From: Kiloniellaceae bacterium
GTDB lineage: Bacteria > Pseudomonadota > Alphaproteobacteria > Kiloniellales > J153
DNA length: 64,000 bases
Reading direction: 5' to 3'
NCBI GenBank assembly: GCA_021776135.1
Contig: JAJFGL010000037.1
Coordinates: forward strand, 32,099-96,098
The position numbers and the translations under genes were made by a program. The stretch's first letter is position 1. Every line of letters begins with the position of its first letter. Positions 20,787 through 29,491 of this stretch are shown here, in pieces. The notes under the pieces were generated by a model. That model was not told the DNA's origin. It ran no database searches and was given only the letters and a program-made list of their open reading frames with translations.

Positions 20787-21131
20787 CTAGTTCTCGCTCG
20801 AGGGGACTTCGGCGGTCAGTTCCCACTCGGCCGGCTGCATGATGCCGACATAGCCGATGCGCACCGAATGCAGGGTGCCGTCCAGCTTGGTTTCCCAGTA
20901 GCCGAGGAACTCGTTCAGCTTGGGGAAATCGGGCACCCGGTCGAGGGATTGCCACAGGTAGCTTTGCAAGAGTTCCGGATAATCCGGCATTTTGTATAGA
21001 ATTTCCGCCGTGGTTAGGCGAAAATCCTGCATCAAGCCTTCTGGCTGTTCCATGGGGCCCTCCTGGCTCTCCTGGATGCGGCGGCCGGGCACCTGCCCAG
21101 GACGCGCCTTCAATCGTTCGGTATCGCTCAT
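20787..21131 (-). CDS. usg: Usg family protein
   Basis: A 114-residue protein of the Usg family, known from genes upstream of trpF in rhizobia and of unknown function. The diagnostic core is L-T-T-A-E-I-L-Y-K-M-P-D-Y-P-E-L-L-Q-S-Y, followed by W-Q-S-L-D-R-V-P-D-F-P and G-T-L-H-S-V-R-I. The family is essentially restricted to alphaproteobacteria. The N-terminal 35 residues are variable. It is not next to trp genes here. It converges on dihydroorotase. Confidence 0.85.
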   Translation of the reverse strand: MSDTERLKARPGQVPGRRIQESQEGPMEQPEGLMQDFRLTTAEILYKMPDYPELLQSYLWQSLDRVPDFPKLNEFLGYWETKLDGTLHSVRIGYVGIMQPAEWELTAEVPSSEN

Positions 21132-21139
21132 ATCCCATG

Positions 21140-21230
21140 ATTGCCGGAAATCTCTGTTATTCCGTTAAATTTTATAACTATATGATAATATTGATATAAT
21201 TACATCTTATCTAGGAACTGAGTTGCGACC
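21140..21230. promoter_or_regulatory. AT-rich divergent intergenic region
   Basis: The stretch between usg and the PEP-mutase-family gene is strikingly A+T-rich against the GC-rich background, with runs such as TTATAACTATATGATAATATT. It separates divergent genes, so promoters for both are expected here, but I cannot assign clear -35/-10 pairs. A CCCGA/TCGGG dyad lies at 21229-21240, just downstream. Confidence 0.4.
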
Positions 21231-21253
21231 CGAAATCGGGAGGAAGATAGAGA

Positions 21254-21277
21254 CTCCTGACACTGCCTTTTCAGGAG
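21254..21277 (+). promoter_or_regulatory. Leader hairpin upstream of PEP-mutase-family gene
   Basis: CTCCTGA at 21254-21260 pairs perfectly with TCAGGAG at 21271-21277 across a 10-base loop, 36 bases before the downstream ATG. It could be a leader RNA hairpin or a protein-binding dyad. A T-run needed for a terminator is lacking after it. The function is unknown. Confidence 0.3.
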
Positions 21278-21313
21278 CGATGAGTTACGAATGAGCCTTT
21301 GGGGGATAAAACC

Positions 21314-22156
21314 ATGAAACCGGCGAGCGAAAATAAAGGCGACGTCTTCCGCGCCCTGCATGAGCGGCCCGGCGCCTTCGTCATTCCCAATCCCTGGGAC
21401 GTGGGGAGCGCGCGCATTCTGGCCTCGGCGGGATTCGAGGCCCTGGCCACCACCAGCGCCGGCCTGGCATTCTCCCTCGGCTTGCCGGAGGGGCGGGTGT
21501 CCCGGGACCAGGTGCTGGCGCACTGCCGCGACCTGGCGGCGGCGAGCGATCTGCCGGTTTCCGCCGATCTGGAGAAAGGCTTCGGTGATTCGCCGCGAGA
21601 GGTGGCGGAAACCATCCGCGCCGCCGCCGAGACCGGCCTGGCCGGCTGCTCGATCGAGGATTACACCGGGCGGCCGGGCGATCCGATCTACGGCTTCGAT
21701 GAGGCGGTGGCGAGAATCGCGGCGGCGGCCGAGGCGTGCCGCGCCTTGCCGCACGACTTCGTGCTGACCGCGCGGGCGGAAAACTTTCTCCATGGCCGCC
21801 CGGACCTGGAGGATACCGTCAAGCGCCTGCAAGCCTTCGAGGCGGTGGGCGCCGATGTGCTCTATGCGCCGGGCCTGGGCGATTTGGAGACTATCCGCAA
21901 GGTTTGCGCGGCGGTCGGCAAGCCGGTCAACGTGGTCATGGGTCTGCCCGGCCCAAGCTTCGGGGTGCAAGAGCTGGCCGAAGCCGGTGTGACCCGCATC
22001 AGCGTCGGCGCCGCTATCGCCCGCCTGGCCTACGGCGCCGTTATCGAGGCGGCACGGGAAATAGTGGAACAAGGCACCTTCGATTATTCCCGCGGGCTCA
22101 TAGGCTTCAAGACGTTTGAAGATATCTTCGCGCCCTACACCACCTCGAAACCATGA
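21314..22156 (+). CDS. Isocitrate lyase / PEP mutase superfamily enzyme
   Basis: About 280 residues. The pattern P-G-A-F-V-I-P-N-P-W-D-V-G-S-A-R, A-T-T-S-A-G-L-A-F-S-L-G, P-V-S-A-D-L-E-K-G-F-G and G-C-S-I-E-D-Y matches the small PEP-mutase-like family (oxaloacetate decarboxylase, 2-methylisocitrate-lyase-like, carboxyvinyl-carboxyphosphonate mutase-like). The Mg-binding acidic residues are in SADLEKG and SIEDY. ATG 21314 follows GGGGGA at 21300-21305. The lyase C-K-K-C-G-H-type Cys loop of true isocitrate lyase is absent, so the substrate is unknown. Its 3' end overlaps the convergent epimerase gene by 22 bases. Confidence 0.85.
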   Translation: MKPASENKGDVFRALHERPGAFVIPNPWDVGSARILASAGFEALATTSAGLAFSLGLPEGRVSRDQVLAHCRDLAAASDLPVSADLEKGFGDSPREVAETIRAAAETGLAGCSIEDYTGRPGDPIYGFDEAVARIAAAAEACRALPHDFVLTARAENFLHGRPDLEDTVKRLQAFEAVGADVLYAPGLGDLETIRKVCAAVGKPVNVVMGLPGPSFGVQELAEAGVTRISVGAAIARLAYGAVIEAAREIVEQGTFDYSRGLIGFKTFEDIFAPYTTSKP

Positions 22157-23142
22157 GCGTAGGGGTCGCGCTCGTCGATGAAGATGGTGTTGTAGCCGGT
22201 CATGCGCGCCCAGCCTTGGATCGAGGGCAGAATGGCGGCGTGATTGCCGAGCTTTGTCGCGGCCTCGACCTTGCCGTGAAATAGAGAGCCGATGATGCTC
22301 TCGTGCACGAAGCTATCGCCCGGCTTCAGCTTCCCGCGCGCCGCCAGCTGCGCCATGCGCGCCGAGGTGCCGGTGCCGCAAGGGCTGCGGTCTATGGCCT
22401 TGCTGCCGTAGAAGACCGCGTTGCGGGCATGGGCTTGCCGGTGCTTGGGGGCGCCGGTCCAGAGGATATGGGTAACCCCCCGGATGGTCGGGTCTTCGGG
22501 GTGGACGACCTCGACGGCCTCGTTGAGGGTCCGGCGCAAAACCAGCGACATGGCGATAAGCTCCCCGGCCGTGAAATCGGCCATGTCGCGGTAGTTTTCT
22601 TGGGCATCGACGATGGCGTAGAAATTTCCGCCATAGGCGACATCGACCGTGATTTTCCCCAGTCCGGGACATACGGTTTCGATATTCTCCAACGCCAAAT
22701 ACGATGCGATGTTATGCAGGCGGACGCTTTCTATATACGAATCTTGCAAGGAATAATACGCATCGACCCGCCCCGCCGGGGTGTCCAGGCGCAACACGCC
22801 CGCGTCGCGCGGCTGGACCAGGCCGCGCTCCAGGGCGAAGGTGACCATGCCGATGGTGGCGTGGCCGCACATGGGCAGGCAGCCCGTGGTCTCGATATAT
22901 ATGACCCCGATATCGCAATCGGGGCGTGTCGGCGGATACAGGAGCGCGCCGGACATCATGTCGTGACCGCGCGGTTCGAACATCAGGCCGGTGCGGATCC
23001 AGTCGTAACGGGCAAGGAAATCCTGGCGTTTTTCGCTCATGCTCGCGCCGGTCAGGGGCGGCGCGCCGCCCGCGATCAGGCGCACCGGATTGCCGCAGGT
23101 GTGGCCGTCGATGCAAAAAAAGGTGTTGGGTTTTACCGTCAT
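22135..23142 (-). CDS. Proline racemase family, probable 4-hydroxyproline 2-epimerase
   Basis: A 335-residue PLP-independent racemase/epimerase. Both catalytic thiols are present: Cys92 in PMCGHATIG and Cys255 in DRSPCGTGTSA. Two Cys points to a racemase/epimerase, since trans-3-hydroxyproline dehydratases replace the first by Thr. The family's likely reaction is trans-4-hydroxy-L-proline to cis-4-hydroxy-D-proline, the first step of bacterial hydroxyproline catabolism; proline racemase is the alternative. A DapA-family lyase that could act later in this route is at 28581. Convergent 22-base overlap with the preceding gene. Confidence 0.85.
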   Translation of the reverse strand: MTVKPNTFFCIDGHTCGNPVRLIAGGAPPLTGASMSEKRQDFLARYDWIRTGLMFEPRGHDMMSGALLYPPTRPDCDIGVIYIETTGCLPMCGHATIGMVTFALERGLVQPRDAGVLRLDTPAGRVDAYYSLQDSYIESVRLHNIASYLALENIETVCPGLGKITVDVAYGGNFYAIVDAQENYRDMADFTAGELIAMSLVLRRTLNEAVEVVHPEDPTIRGVTHILWTGAPKHRQAHARNAVFYGSKAIDRSPCGTGTSARMAQLAARGKLKPGDSFVHESIIGSLFHGKVEAATKLGNHAAILPSIQGWARMTGYNTIFIDERDPYAHGFEVV

Positions 23143-23229
23143 GGGCGAAGCTTAGCCGCTTGGCCCGCGGCCCGCCAGCCCGTGACAGAGTGGCGGTCTT
23201 AGGGCAGTTTAGGCGCGGAAGGATAGGCC

Positions 23230-23979
23230 ATGAACGAAGAGAGAATTTTGCGGCCCGGCGCGGTCGCCCTGGTGACCGGCGCCAGCGCCGGGATCGGCCT
23301 CGCGACGGTGGAAGCCCTGGCCGCCAAGGGTCTTCGCGTGATCTGCGCGGCGCGCGATAAGCCGCGCTTGGATAAATTAGCCGCGCGCCTGGACGGCGCC
23401 CATGCCCTGGAGCTCGACGTGACCGATGCCGAGGCTTGCGCCGGCATTTTGGACCGCTTGCCCGGGGACTTGCGCGAGATCGACATCCTGATCGCCAATG
23501 CCGGCGGCGATGTCGGCGGCCGCAAGCGTTTCGACGAAGGCGAGGTCGAGGACTGGGCGCGGACCGTGGAAACCAATGTCACCGGCATGATCCGCACCTG
23601 CCATGCGGTGATCCCCGGCATGTTGGCGCGCGGCCGCGGCCATGTGGTGACCCTGGGGTCGATCGCCGGCTTGCGGACCTTCACCCATGGCTCCATCTAC
23701 GCCGCGACGAAATTCGCGGTTCGCGCCTTTACCCAAGGCTTGCGGGCCGACTATGCCGACACCGATTTGCGGATCACCGAAATCTTGCCCGGCATGACCC
23801 AAACCGAATTCGCGGCGCGCCGCTTCCATGGCGACGAGAAGCGGGGCCAGGAGTTCTATGAAACTTTCCCCGCGAATCTGGGCGCCGTGGATATCGCCAA
23901 TGCCATTCTTTATGCCCTGGAGCAGCCGCCGCAAGTGACCGTCGCGCAGATGGTGGTCGTCCCAACCCGCGAACGATAA
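23230..23979 (+). CDS. Short-chain dehydrogenase/reductase (YdfG-like)
   Basis: A 249-residue classical SDR. The cofactor motif is TGASAGIG, followed by NAG and the catalytic Ser (GSIAG), Tyr and Lys (YAATK). The arrangement and the C-terminal P-G-M-T-Q-T-E-F block resemble NADP-dependent 3-hydroxy acid (serine/allo-threonine) dehydrogenases. Substrate not assigned. It is divergent from the epimerase gene, with 87 bases between, and is followed 9 bases later by an alpha/beta hydrolase gene. Confidence 0.88.
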   Translation: MNEERILRPGAVALVTGASAGIGLATVEALAAKGLRVICAARDKPRLDKLAARLDGAHALELDVTDAEACAGILDRLPGDLREIDILIANAGGDVGGRKRFDEGEVEDWARTVETNVTGMIRTCHAVIPGMLARGRGHVVTLGSIAGLRTFTHGSIYAATKFAVRAFTQGLRADYADTDLRITEILPGMTQTEFAARRFHGDEKRGQEFYETFPANLGAVDIANAILYALEQPPQVTVAQMVVVPTRER

Positions 23980-23988
23980 CCGAAGGCG

Positions 23989-24765
23989 ATGGCGGCCTTT
24001 TTCATCGAGGCGGCGGGGCGGCGTTTACGCGCGCAATGGATTGGCGGCGTTGCCGGCAGGGAAACGCCGGTCCTGGTGTTTCTGCACGAGGGCCTTGGCG
24101 GCATAGGGCAATGGCGGGGCGTCCCCGAGGACTTGTGTCAGCGAACCGGGCTGAAAGGCCTTGTTTACGAGCGCTGGGGCTTTGGGGAATCCGACCGCCT
24201 CACCCTGCCCAGGCCGCTGGACTACATGGCCCAGGAAGCCGAGGAGGCCTTGCCGGATGTCCTCAAGGCTTGCGGAATTTCCCGGCCAATTCTGATCGGC
24301 CATAGCGATGGCGGTTCCATCGCGCTGCTTCATGCCTCCGCGCATCCGGAAAATACCAGGGCCTGCGTTTGTATCGCGGCCCATGTTTTTGTCGAGGACA
24401 TTACGCTAGAGGGAATTCGCGGGGTTCTTGGCCATTGGGAAGGCGGCGATTTGAAACCGCGCCTGGCGCGTTATCATGGCGCCAATACCGAGGCCATGTT
24501 CAGGGGTTGGGCGGAGACTTGGCTGCACCCCGACTTTCGCGGTTGGAATATCGAGGCGTGCTTGCCGGCGGTCGCTTGTCCCCTCCTGGTCATGCAAGGC
24601 GAAAACGACGAGCACGCCACCCTGGCTCAGGTCGAGGCCATAACCGGCGGCGTCTCAGGCCCAGCCGAAACCTGCATCGTACCCGCCTGCGCCCATAGCC
24701 CGCATCTGGAGGCGCGCGAGGATGTACTGACGCATATGGCGGCGTTTATCGCGGCGTTGGATTGA
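23989..24765 (+). CDS. Alpha/beta-fold hydrolase
   Basis: A 258-residue hydrolase with the nucleophile elbow G-H-S-D-G-G (Ser), an oxyanion-region motif HEGLGG near the N-terminus, an acid in the QGENDEHA region and a C-terminal His in ACAHSPHLE. Substrate unknown; esters, lactones or C-C bonds are possible. It lies 9 bases behind the SDR gene, so the two are probably cotranscribed. Its end is 7 bases from the convergent methyltransferase gene. Confidence 0.85.
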   Translation: MAAFFIEAAGRRLRAQWIGGVAGRETPVLVFLHEGLGGIGQWRGVPEDLCQRTGLKGLVYERWGFGESDRLTLPRPLDYMAQEAEEALPDVLKACGISRPILIGHSDGGSIALLHASAHPENTRACVCIAAHVFVEDITLEGIRGVLGHWEGGDLKPRLARYHGANTEAMFRGWAETWLHPDFRGWNIEACLPAVACPLLVMQGENDEHATLAQVEAITGGVSGPAETCIVPACAHSPHLEAREDVLTHMAAFIAALD

Positions 24766-24772
24766 TCCGGCT

Positions 24773-25579
24773 CTAGTCAGGCACGTCGCCGCGCACCGCC
24801 CAGGCGCGGGCGGTCAAGTGGATACGCCCGTCCGCTTCCGCCGGCAGGGAGTCTTCCAGTTTATCGCGCAAGGCGGCGCGCGCCTCCTCGTCCAGGGACA
24901 CGCAGTAAGCGGGCGCCGGGCCGACGCCGGCCAGAAAGGGGGCCCAGTAATCCTCGAAATCCTCGAAGATGGTCGGGACCTCAATGGTGTACTCCTCGAC
25001 CTCCTCAAGCCCGGACGACTCAAATAACTGCCTCAGGGGGCCGGGGGCGGCGAGGGGAAAGCGGCTTCCCTCATCGAGGTCTTTCGCCCTTGGGTCCAGG
25101 GCGGCGGCCGCGTCCCAGAAGCGCCGTATCAGTTGCATCTCCCCGGCGTAATCCCAAACGAAGGCGGCCACCGTGCCGCCGGAGCAAACCGCGCGGCGCA
25201 TTTCCGCGATGCCCTTGGCGGGATCGGGCAGAAAATTCAGAACCAGGCCGCTGACCGCGATATCGAAGGTATTGTCGTTGACCGGCAAGGCCTCGGCCGC
25301 GCCGATACGGAAATTGACCGCCGGGTGCCGTTCCTTGCCGCGGGCGTAGGCCAGAAATCCATCCGATGGGTCGACCCCGACAACCCGGCTGGCCAGGCCA
25401 TGTTCCAGGGCGACCTGGGTTAGAATACCGGTACCGCAGCCGACATCCAGCCACCGCCTGTCCGGCGGTTCGGCCAGCCAATCGACAAAGGCATGTCCCG
25501 CGAAATAACTCCAGCGCCCAATATAAGGATCGTAGGCCTCGCCCGCTGCCCAGTTATCCTCAACGCCCTGGCGTGTCAT
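24773..25579 (-). CDS. Class I SAM-dependent methyltransferase
   Basis: A 268-residue methyltransferase of the UbiE/Methyltransf_11 type. Motif I is LDVGCGTGILTQ (with VVGVDPSDGF following strand 2), and motif II/III regions are NTFDIAVSGLVLNFLPDP and MRRAVCSGGTVAAFVWD. Substrate unknown. ATG 25579 is the start. The P-type ATPase gene lies upstream on the same strand, 61 bases away. Confidence 0.85.
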   Translation of the reverse strand: MTRQGVEDNWAAGEAYDPYIGRWSYFAGHAFVDWLAEPPDRRWLDVGCGTGILTQVALEHGLASRVVGVDPSDGFLAYARGKERHPAVNFRIGAAEALPVNDNTFDIAVSGLVLNFLPDPAKGIAEMRRAVCSGGTVAAFVWDYAGEMQLIRRFWDAAAALDPRAKDLDEGSRFPLAAPGPLRQLFESSGLEEVEEYTIEVPTIFEDFEDYWAPFLAGVGPAPAYCVSLDEEARAALRDKLEDSLPAEADGRIHLTARAWAVRGDVPD

Positions 25580-25640
25580 TATCCGGCCGCCCCCTGGATT
25601 GTTTCTCTACTAGCGATCCAGCTTAATGGACCCGAGGTTT

Positions 25641-28346
25641 TTATCCTAGGGTTGTATTGCGGTAATCGCGCCACCTGCGTATGGCCCATTTCTCCAGTTC
25701 AACCAAGACATAGACCGACGAGGAGATCGCGACCAATCTGATCCAGGCCGCAAGCGGAAGCGGACGCGTGTCGAACAAGACCTGCATGAAACCCGCGTAG
25801 GTGAACGCGATTTGCAGGGCGATGACCAGACCAGCGGCTAGGAGCAATTGGCGGCTCCCAAAAAGGCCCTGCCATGTAAAAGTGTTGGCGCCGAGGTAAC
25901 GTGTGCTCACGGCATAAAATATCTCGAACATGACCAAGGCGTTGACCGCTACGGTGCGGGCGGCCGCTACCTCGGCGCCATGATTAATCTCCCATAGAAA
26001 AAGCCCGAAGGTGCCGGCCAGCATGATCGTGGAGACGAAAGCGATCCGCCATATCAGGAAATGCGAAAGGATAGGTTCGGCCGGTGGGCGCGGCGGCCGC
26101 GCCATGACATCATGCTCGGCCGGTTCGAAGGCCAGCGCCAGCGCCAAGGTTACGGCGGTGATCATATTCACCCAAAGAATCTGAACCGGCGTGATCGGCA
26201 GGGCGTGCCCCAAGGCGATCGCGGCGACGATCATCAAGGCCTCGCCGCCATTGGTTGGCAGGATGAAGGTGATGGCTTTCTTCAGATTGTCGTAGACCGT
26301 GCGCCCTTCTTCGACCGCGTGGGCGATGGAGGCGAAGTTATCGTCCGCCAAGACCATTTCGGCCGCGTCCTTGGCGGCCTCGGTCCCCTTTTGCCCCATG
26401 GCCACGCCGACATTGGCGCGTTTCAGCGCCGGTGCGTCGTTCACGCCGTCACCGGTCATGGCGACGATATGCCGGCCCGCCTGCAGCGCCTGAACAAGCC
26501 GTAACTTGTGCGCCGGGCTGGCGCGGGCAAAAACATCCACATCGCCAATCCGGGCCCGCAGTTCCGGATCGTCCAGGGCGTCGATCTGCCGCCCGGTCAA
26601 AACCGCCTCCGGCCTTGCAAGTCCCAGTTGCTGGGCAATGGCGGTAGCGGTGCCCGCGTGGTCGCCGGTGATCATTTTGACCCGTATTCCGGCGCTCTGG
26701 CAGCGTGCGACGGCCTCAATGGACTCCGCGCGCGGTGGGTCGGCCAGACCGAAGAGCCCTAAAAGCGTGAGCCCGGAGGCGACATCCGAAAACTTCAGCT
26801 CCGTATGATCTGGCCGCGTGGCCAGCACCGCCAGCGCCAGCACCCGTTGCCCCCGCCGTGCGGTATCCGTAATTTCCCGCTGCCAGTAAGCCTGGTCCAA
26901 GGGCGCCTCGCCGGTCTCGGTGCACTGCCGGCCGCACATCTCCAAAATCCGCTCCGGCGCCCCTTTCACATGGATCAGCATGGTCCCTTCAATGTTGCGG
27001 TGCAGGGTCGCCATGAAGCGGTGTTCCGCATCGAAAGGGATGACGTCCATGCGTGCCCAGGCGGCGTTCTCGGCCTCGGGGTCGATCCCCGCCTTGCGGG
27101 CGAAAGCGATCAAGGCGCCTTCCATGGGGTCGCCGTCGACGGTCCAATCGCCGTCGGCATGACGCAGACTCGCATCGCTGCATAGAAAAGCGCCTCTCGC
27201 CAAGGCGTGCAGCAGGGGATCGCGGCCCGCGTCGGCCGGTCGCCCCGCGAGCCGGATTTCGCCTTCCGGCGAATATCCCGAGCCCGTCACTTCGAACACG
27301 TTTTGCCCGGCGGCGACGCCCATCACCGCCATCTCGTTGCGGGTCAGTGTCCCGGTTTTATCGGAGCAGATAATCGATACGGCACCCAAGGTCTCGACCG
27401 CGGGCAGCCGGCGGATAATGGCATTGCGGCGCGCCATGCGCTCGACGCCGACGGCCAGGGCTATGGTCATGATGGCCGGCAGGCCTTCGGGGATGGCGGC
27501 CACGGACAAGCCGACGGCGGCCAGGAACATTTCGTCCGCGCCGTAGTCGCGAAGGGTGACCCCAAACACGAAGGTGCCGGCGGCGATGGCTAGGATCGCG
27601 AAGGTCAGAACGCGGCCGAAAACCGCCATCTGCCGCATCAAGGGTGTGGTCAGCGGCCGGATTTGAGTCAGCATGGCGCTGATGTGGCCGATCTCGGTCG
27701 CCGCTCCGGTGGCGGCCACGACCCCCGCGCCGACACCCGCCCCAACCAGGGTTCCGGCGTAGGCCATGCAAGACCTCTCGGCCAGGGGTGTGTCCGCGGA
27801 TACCGGGACAATTCCCTTGTCGACGGCCAAGGATTCTCCGGTCAAGGCGGCTTCCTGAAGACGCAGGCCCTTGGTTTGTACCAGACGCAGGTCGGCGGGA
27901 ACTTTATCGCCCGAGCTCAAAAAGACGATATCGCCCGGAACCAGATCGCGCGCGGCAATGGGGATGCGATGACCGTCGCGCAGGGTCAGGGCTTGCGGAG
28001 AAAGCATGCGCCGAATTGAGTTCAGCGCGGATTCAGCCTTGCCCTCTTGCACGAAGCCGATTGCCGCGTTGATCAGGACAACGCCGAAAATGACCGCCGA
28101 ATCGATGGCGTGGCCCAGAGCCGCCGTGATCGCGCCGGCCGCGATCAAAACGTAGATCAAGACGTTGTGGAATTGATCCAGAAAACGCAAAAAGGGCGCG
28201 CGCACGCGTGGCGGCGGTAGCTCGTTGGGGCCATGGCGCGCGCGCCGCCTATCGGCCTCGTCCGTGGACAGACCGTGCAGCTTGGCGCCCAACTGCTCAA
28301 GCACCAGGTCGTGACGGGCGGCATGCCAAGAGGACGGCAAAGTCAT
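25641..28346 (-). CDS. P-type (P2) cation-transporting ATPase
   Basis: About 901 residues. It contains the cation-ATPase N-domain (SWHAARHDLVLEQLGAKLHG), the TGES loop, the IPEGLPA motif of P2 pumps, the phosphorylation site Asp329 in SDKTGTLT, and the hinge MTGDGVNDAPALK. About ten transmembrane helices are expected. The M6 region reads WVNMITAVTLALALAFEP; the N-x-x-T-D motif that binds Ca2+ in SERCA-like pumps is not there (Ala and Val follow Thr), so the ion is uncertain (Ca2+, Na+, H+ and others remain possible). I prefer ATG 28346; a longer form from ATG 28433 adds 29 unconvincing residues. Confidence 0.9.
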   Translation of the reverse strand: MTLPSSWHAARHDLVLEQLGAKLHGLSTDEADRRRARHGPNELPPPRVRAPFLRFLDQFHNVLIYVLIAAGAITAALGHAIDSAVIFGVVLINAAIGFVQEGKAESALNSIRRMLSPQALTLRDGHRIPIAARDLVPGDIVFLSSGDKVPADLRLVQTKGLRLQEAALTGESLAVDKGIVPVSADTPLAERSCMAYAGTLVGAGVGAGVVAATGAATEIGHISAMLTQIRPLTTPLMRQMAVFGRVLTFAILAIAAGTFVFGVTLRDYGADEMFLAAVGLSVAAIPEGLPAIMTIALAVGVERMARRNAIIRRLPAVETLGAVSIICSDKTGTLTRNEMAVMGVAAGQNVFEVTGSGYSPEGEIRLAGRPADAGRDPLLHALARGAFLCSDASLRHADGDWTVDGDPMEGALIAFARKAGIDPEAENAAWARMDVIPFDAEHRFMATLHRNIEGTMLIHVKGAPERILEMCGRQCTETGEAPLDQAYWQREITDTARRGQRVLALAVLATRPDHTELKFSDVASGLTLLGLFGLADPPRAESIEAVARCQSAGIRVKMITGDHAGTATAIAQQLGLARPEAVLTGRQIDALDDPELRARIGDVDVFARASPAHKLRLVQALQAGRHIVAMTGDGVNDAPALKRANVGVAMGQKGTEAAKDAAEMVLADDNFASIAHAVEEGRTVYDNLKKAITFILPTNGGEALMIVAAIALGHALPITPVQILWVNMITAVTLALALAFEPAEHDVMARPPRPPAEPILSHFLIWRIAFVSTIMLAGTFGLFLWEINHGAEVAAARTVAVNALVMFEIFYAVSTRYLGANTFTWQGLFGSRQLLLAAGLVIALQIAFTYAGFMQVLFDTRPLPLAAWIRLVAISSSVYVLVELEKWAIRRWRDYRNTTLG

Positions 28347-28580
28347 GAATTCGATCTTGGAACGGTGGTCCGGTGGCCCCAACGGCAGGGGCCGCGTCAA
28401 GCATATGGGTGTTTTTTTGCCGCAGCGCAACATAGTACGCCGCGACCTGGCTTAATCGGTGCGGCCGGACGGCGGCGTTTCAGCCAAGTCCCTGGTTTCC
28501 CGGCCGGCAAGCGTTCCTTTCTGTCCGATAGATGCTAACTTGACCGTGTTAGATACACGCATGACAAAGGTGGGCGACGT

Positions 28581-29483
28581 ATGAAGGTTTCTTGGAAAGG
28601 GGTGTTCCCGGCGGCGACAACGCAGTTTCGGGCCGATCAATCGTTGGACCTCGAGGCGACGGCGGCGCACGCGGATACCATGATCGGCGCCGGGGTGGAT
28701 GGTCTAGTCATGCTGGGAACCCTGGGCGAAAGCACGACCATGACGGCCCAGGAAAAGCGCGACGTCTTGAAAGCGACAATGGAGACCGCGGCGGGCAGGG
28801 TGCCGGTTCTGGCCGGGGTGGCGGAGTTTTCGACCGCCGCCGCCTGCCGCCTGGCCGAAGACGCGCAAGACCTCGGCCTTGACGGTCTCATGGTCCTGCC
28901 GGGCATGGTTTACAAATCCGACCTGCGCGAGACCCTGCACCATTTCAAGACGGTCGCGGGCGCCAGCGGCCTGCCGATCATGATCTATAACAATCCCGTG
29001 TCCTACGGCGTCGATATCCCGCCAGAGGGCTTCATGGAGCTTGCCGAACACGACACCCTGGTCGCGATCAAGGAATCTTCCGACGATCCGCGCCGGATCA
29101 CCGATATCTTCAACGCCTGCGGCGACCGCTATATTTTATTTTGCGGCGTCGACGATTTGGCCATGGAGGCCGCCATGCTGGGCGCGGTGGGCTGGGTCGC
29201 GGGCCTGGTCAATGCCTTCCCCCGTGAGACCGTGCAGCTATGGCGGCTGGTTTCCCAGGGGCGCTGGGACGAGGCGCGCGGCCTCTACCGCTGGTTCACA
29301 CCGGCGCTGCATCTCGATTGCCATGTCAAGCTTGTGCAGTATATCAAACTGGCTCAGGCCATGGCCGGCATGGGCACGGAAACGGTGCGCGGCCCGCGCA
29401 TGACCCTGGAAGGCGAGGAACGCGCGCAGGTCGCCGATATCGTGCAACGCGCCCTCGATTCCCGGCCCGGAAAGGCGGCTTGA
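28581..29483 (+). CDS. DapA/N-acetylneuraminate lyase family aldolase, possibly hydroxyproline pathway deaminase
   Basis: A 300-residue Schiff-base TIM-barrel enzyme. Lys164 in AIKESS forms the Schiff base, Tyr136 in YNNP is the conserved catalytic Tyr, and LGTLGEST binds the carboxylate. True DapA is unlikely as no lysine genes are near. Candidates are 1-pyrroline-4-hydroxy-2-carboxylate deaminase (hydroxyproline catabolism, given the epimerase at 22135), keto-deoxy sugar acid aldolases, or related lyases. It heads a plus-strand run; the next gene starts 8 bases after its stop. Confidence 0.85.
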   Translation: MKVSWKGVFPAATTQFRADQSLDLEATAAHADTMIGAGVDGLVMLGTLGESTTMTAQEKRDVLKATMETAAGRVPVLAGVAEFSTAAACRLAEDAQDLGLDGLMVLPGMVYKSDLRETLHHFKTVAGASGLPIMIYNNPVSYGVDIPPEGFMELAEHDTLVAIKESSDDPRRITDIFNACGDRYILFCGVDDLAMEAAMLGAVGWVAGLVNAFPRETVQLWRLVSQGRWDEARGLYRWFTPALHLDCHVKLVQYIKLAQAMAGMGTETVRGPRMTLEGEERAQVADIVQRALDSRPGKAA

Positions 29484-29491
29484 GGACCGAT

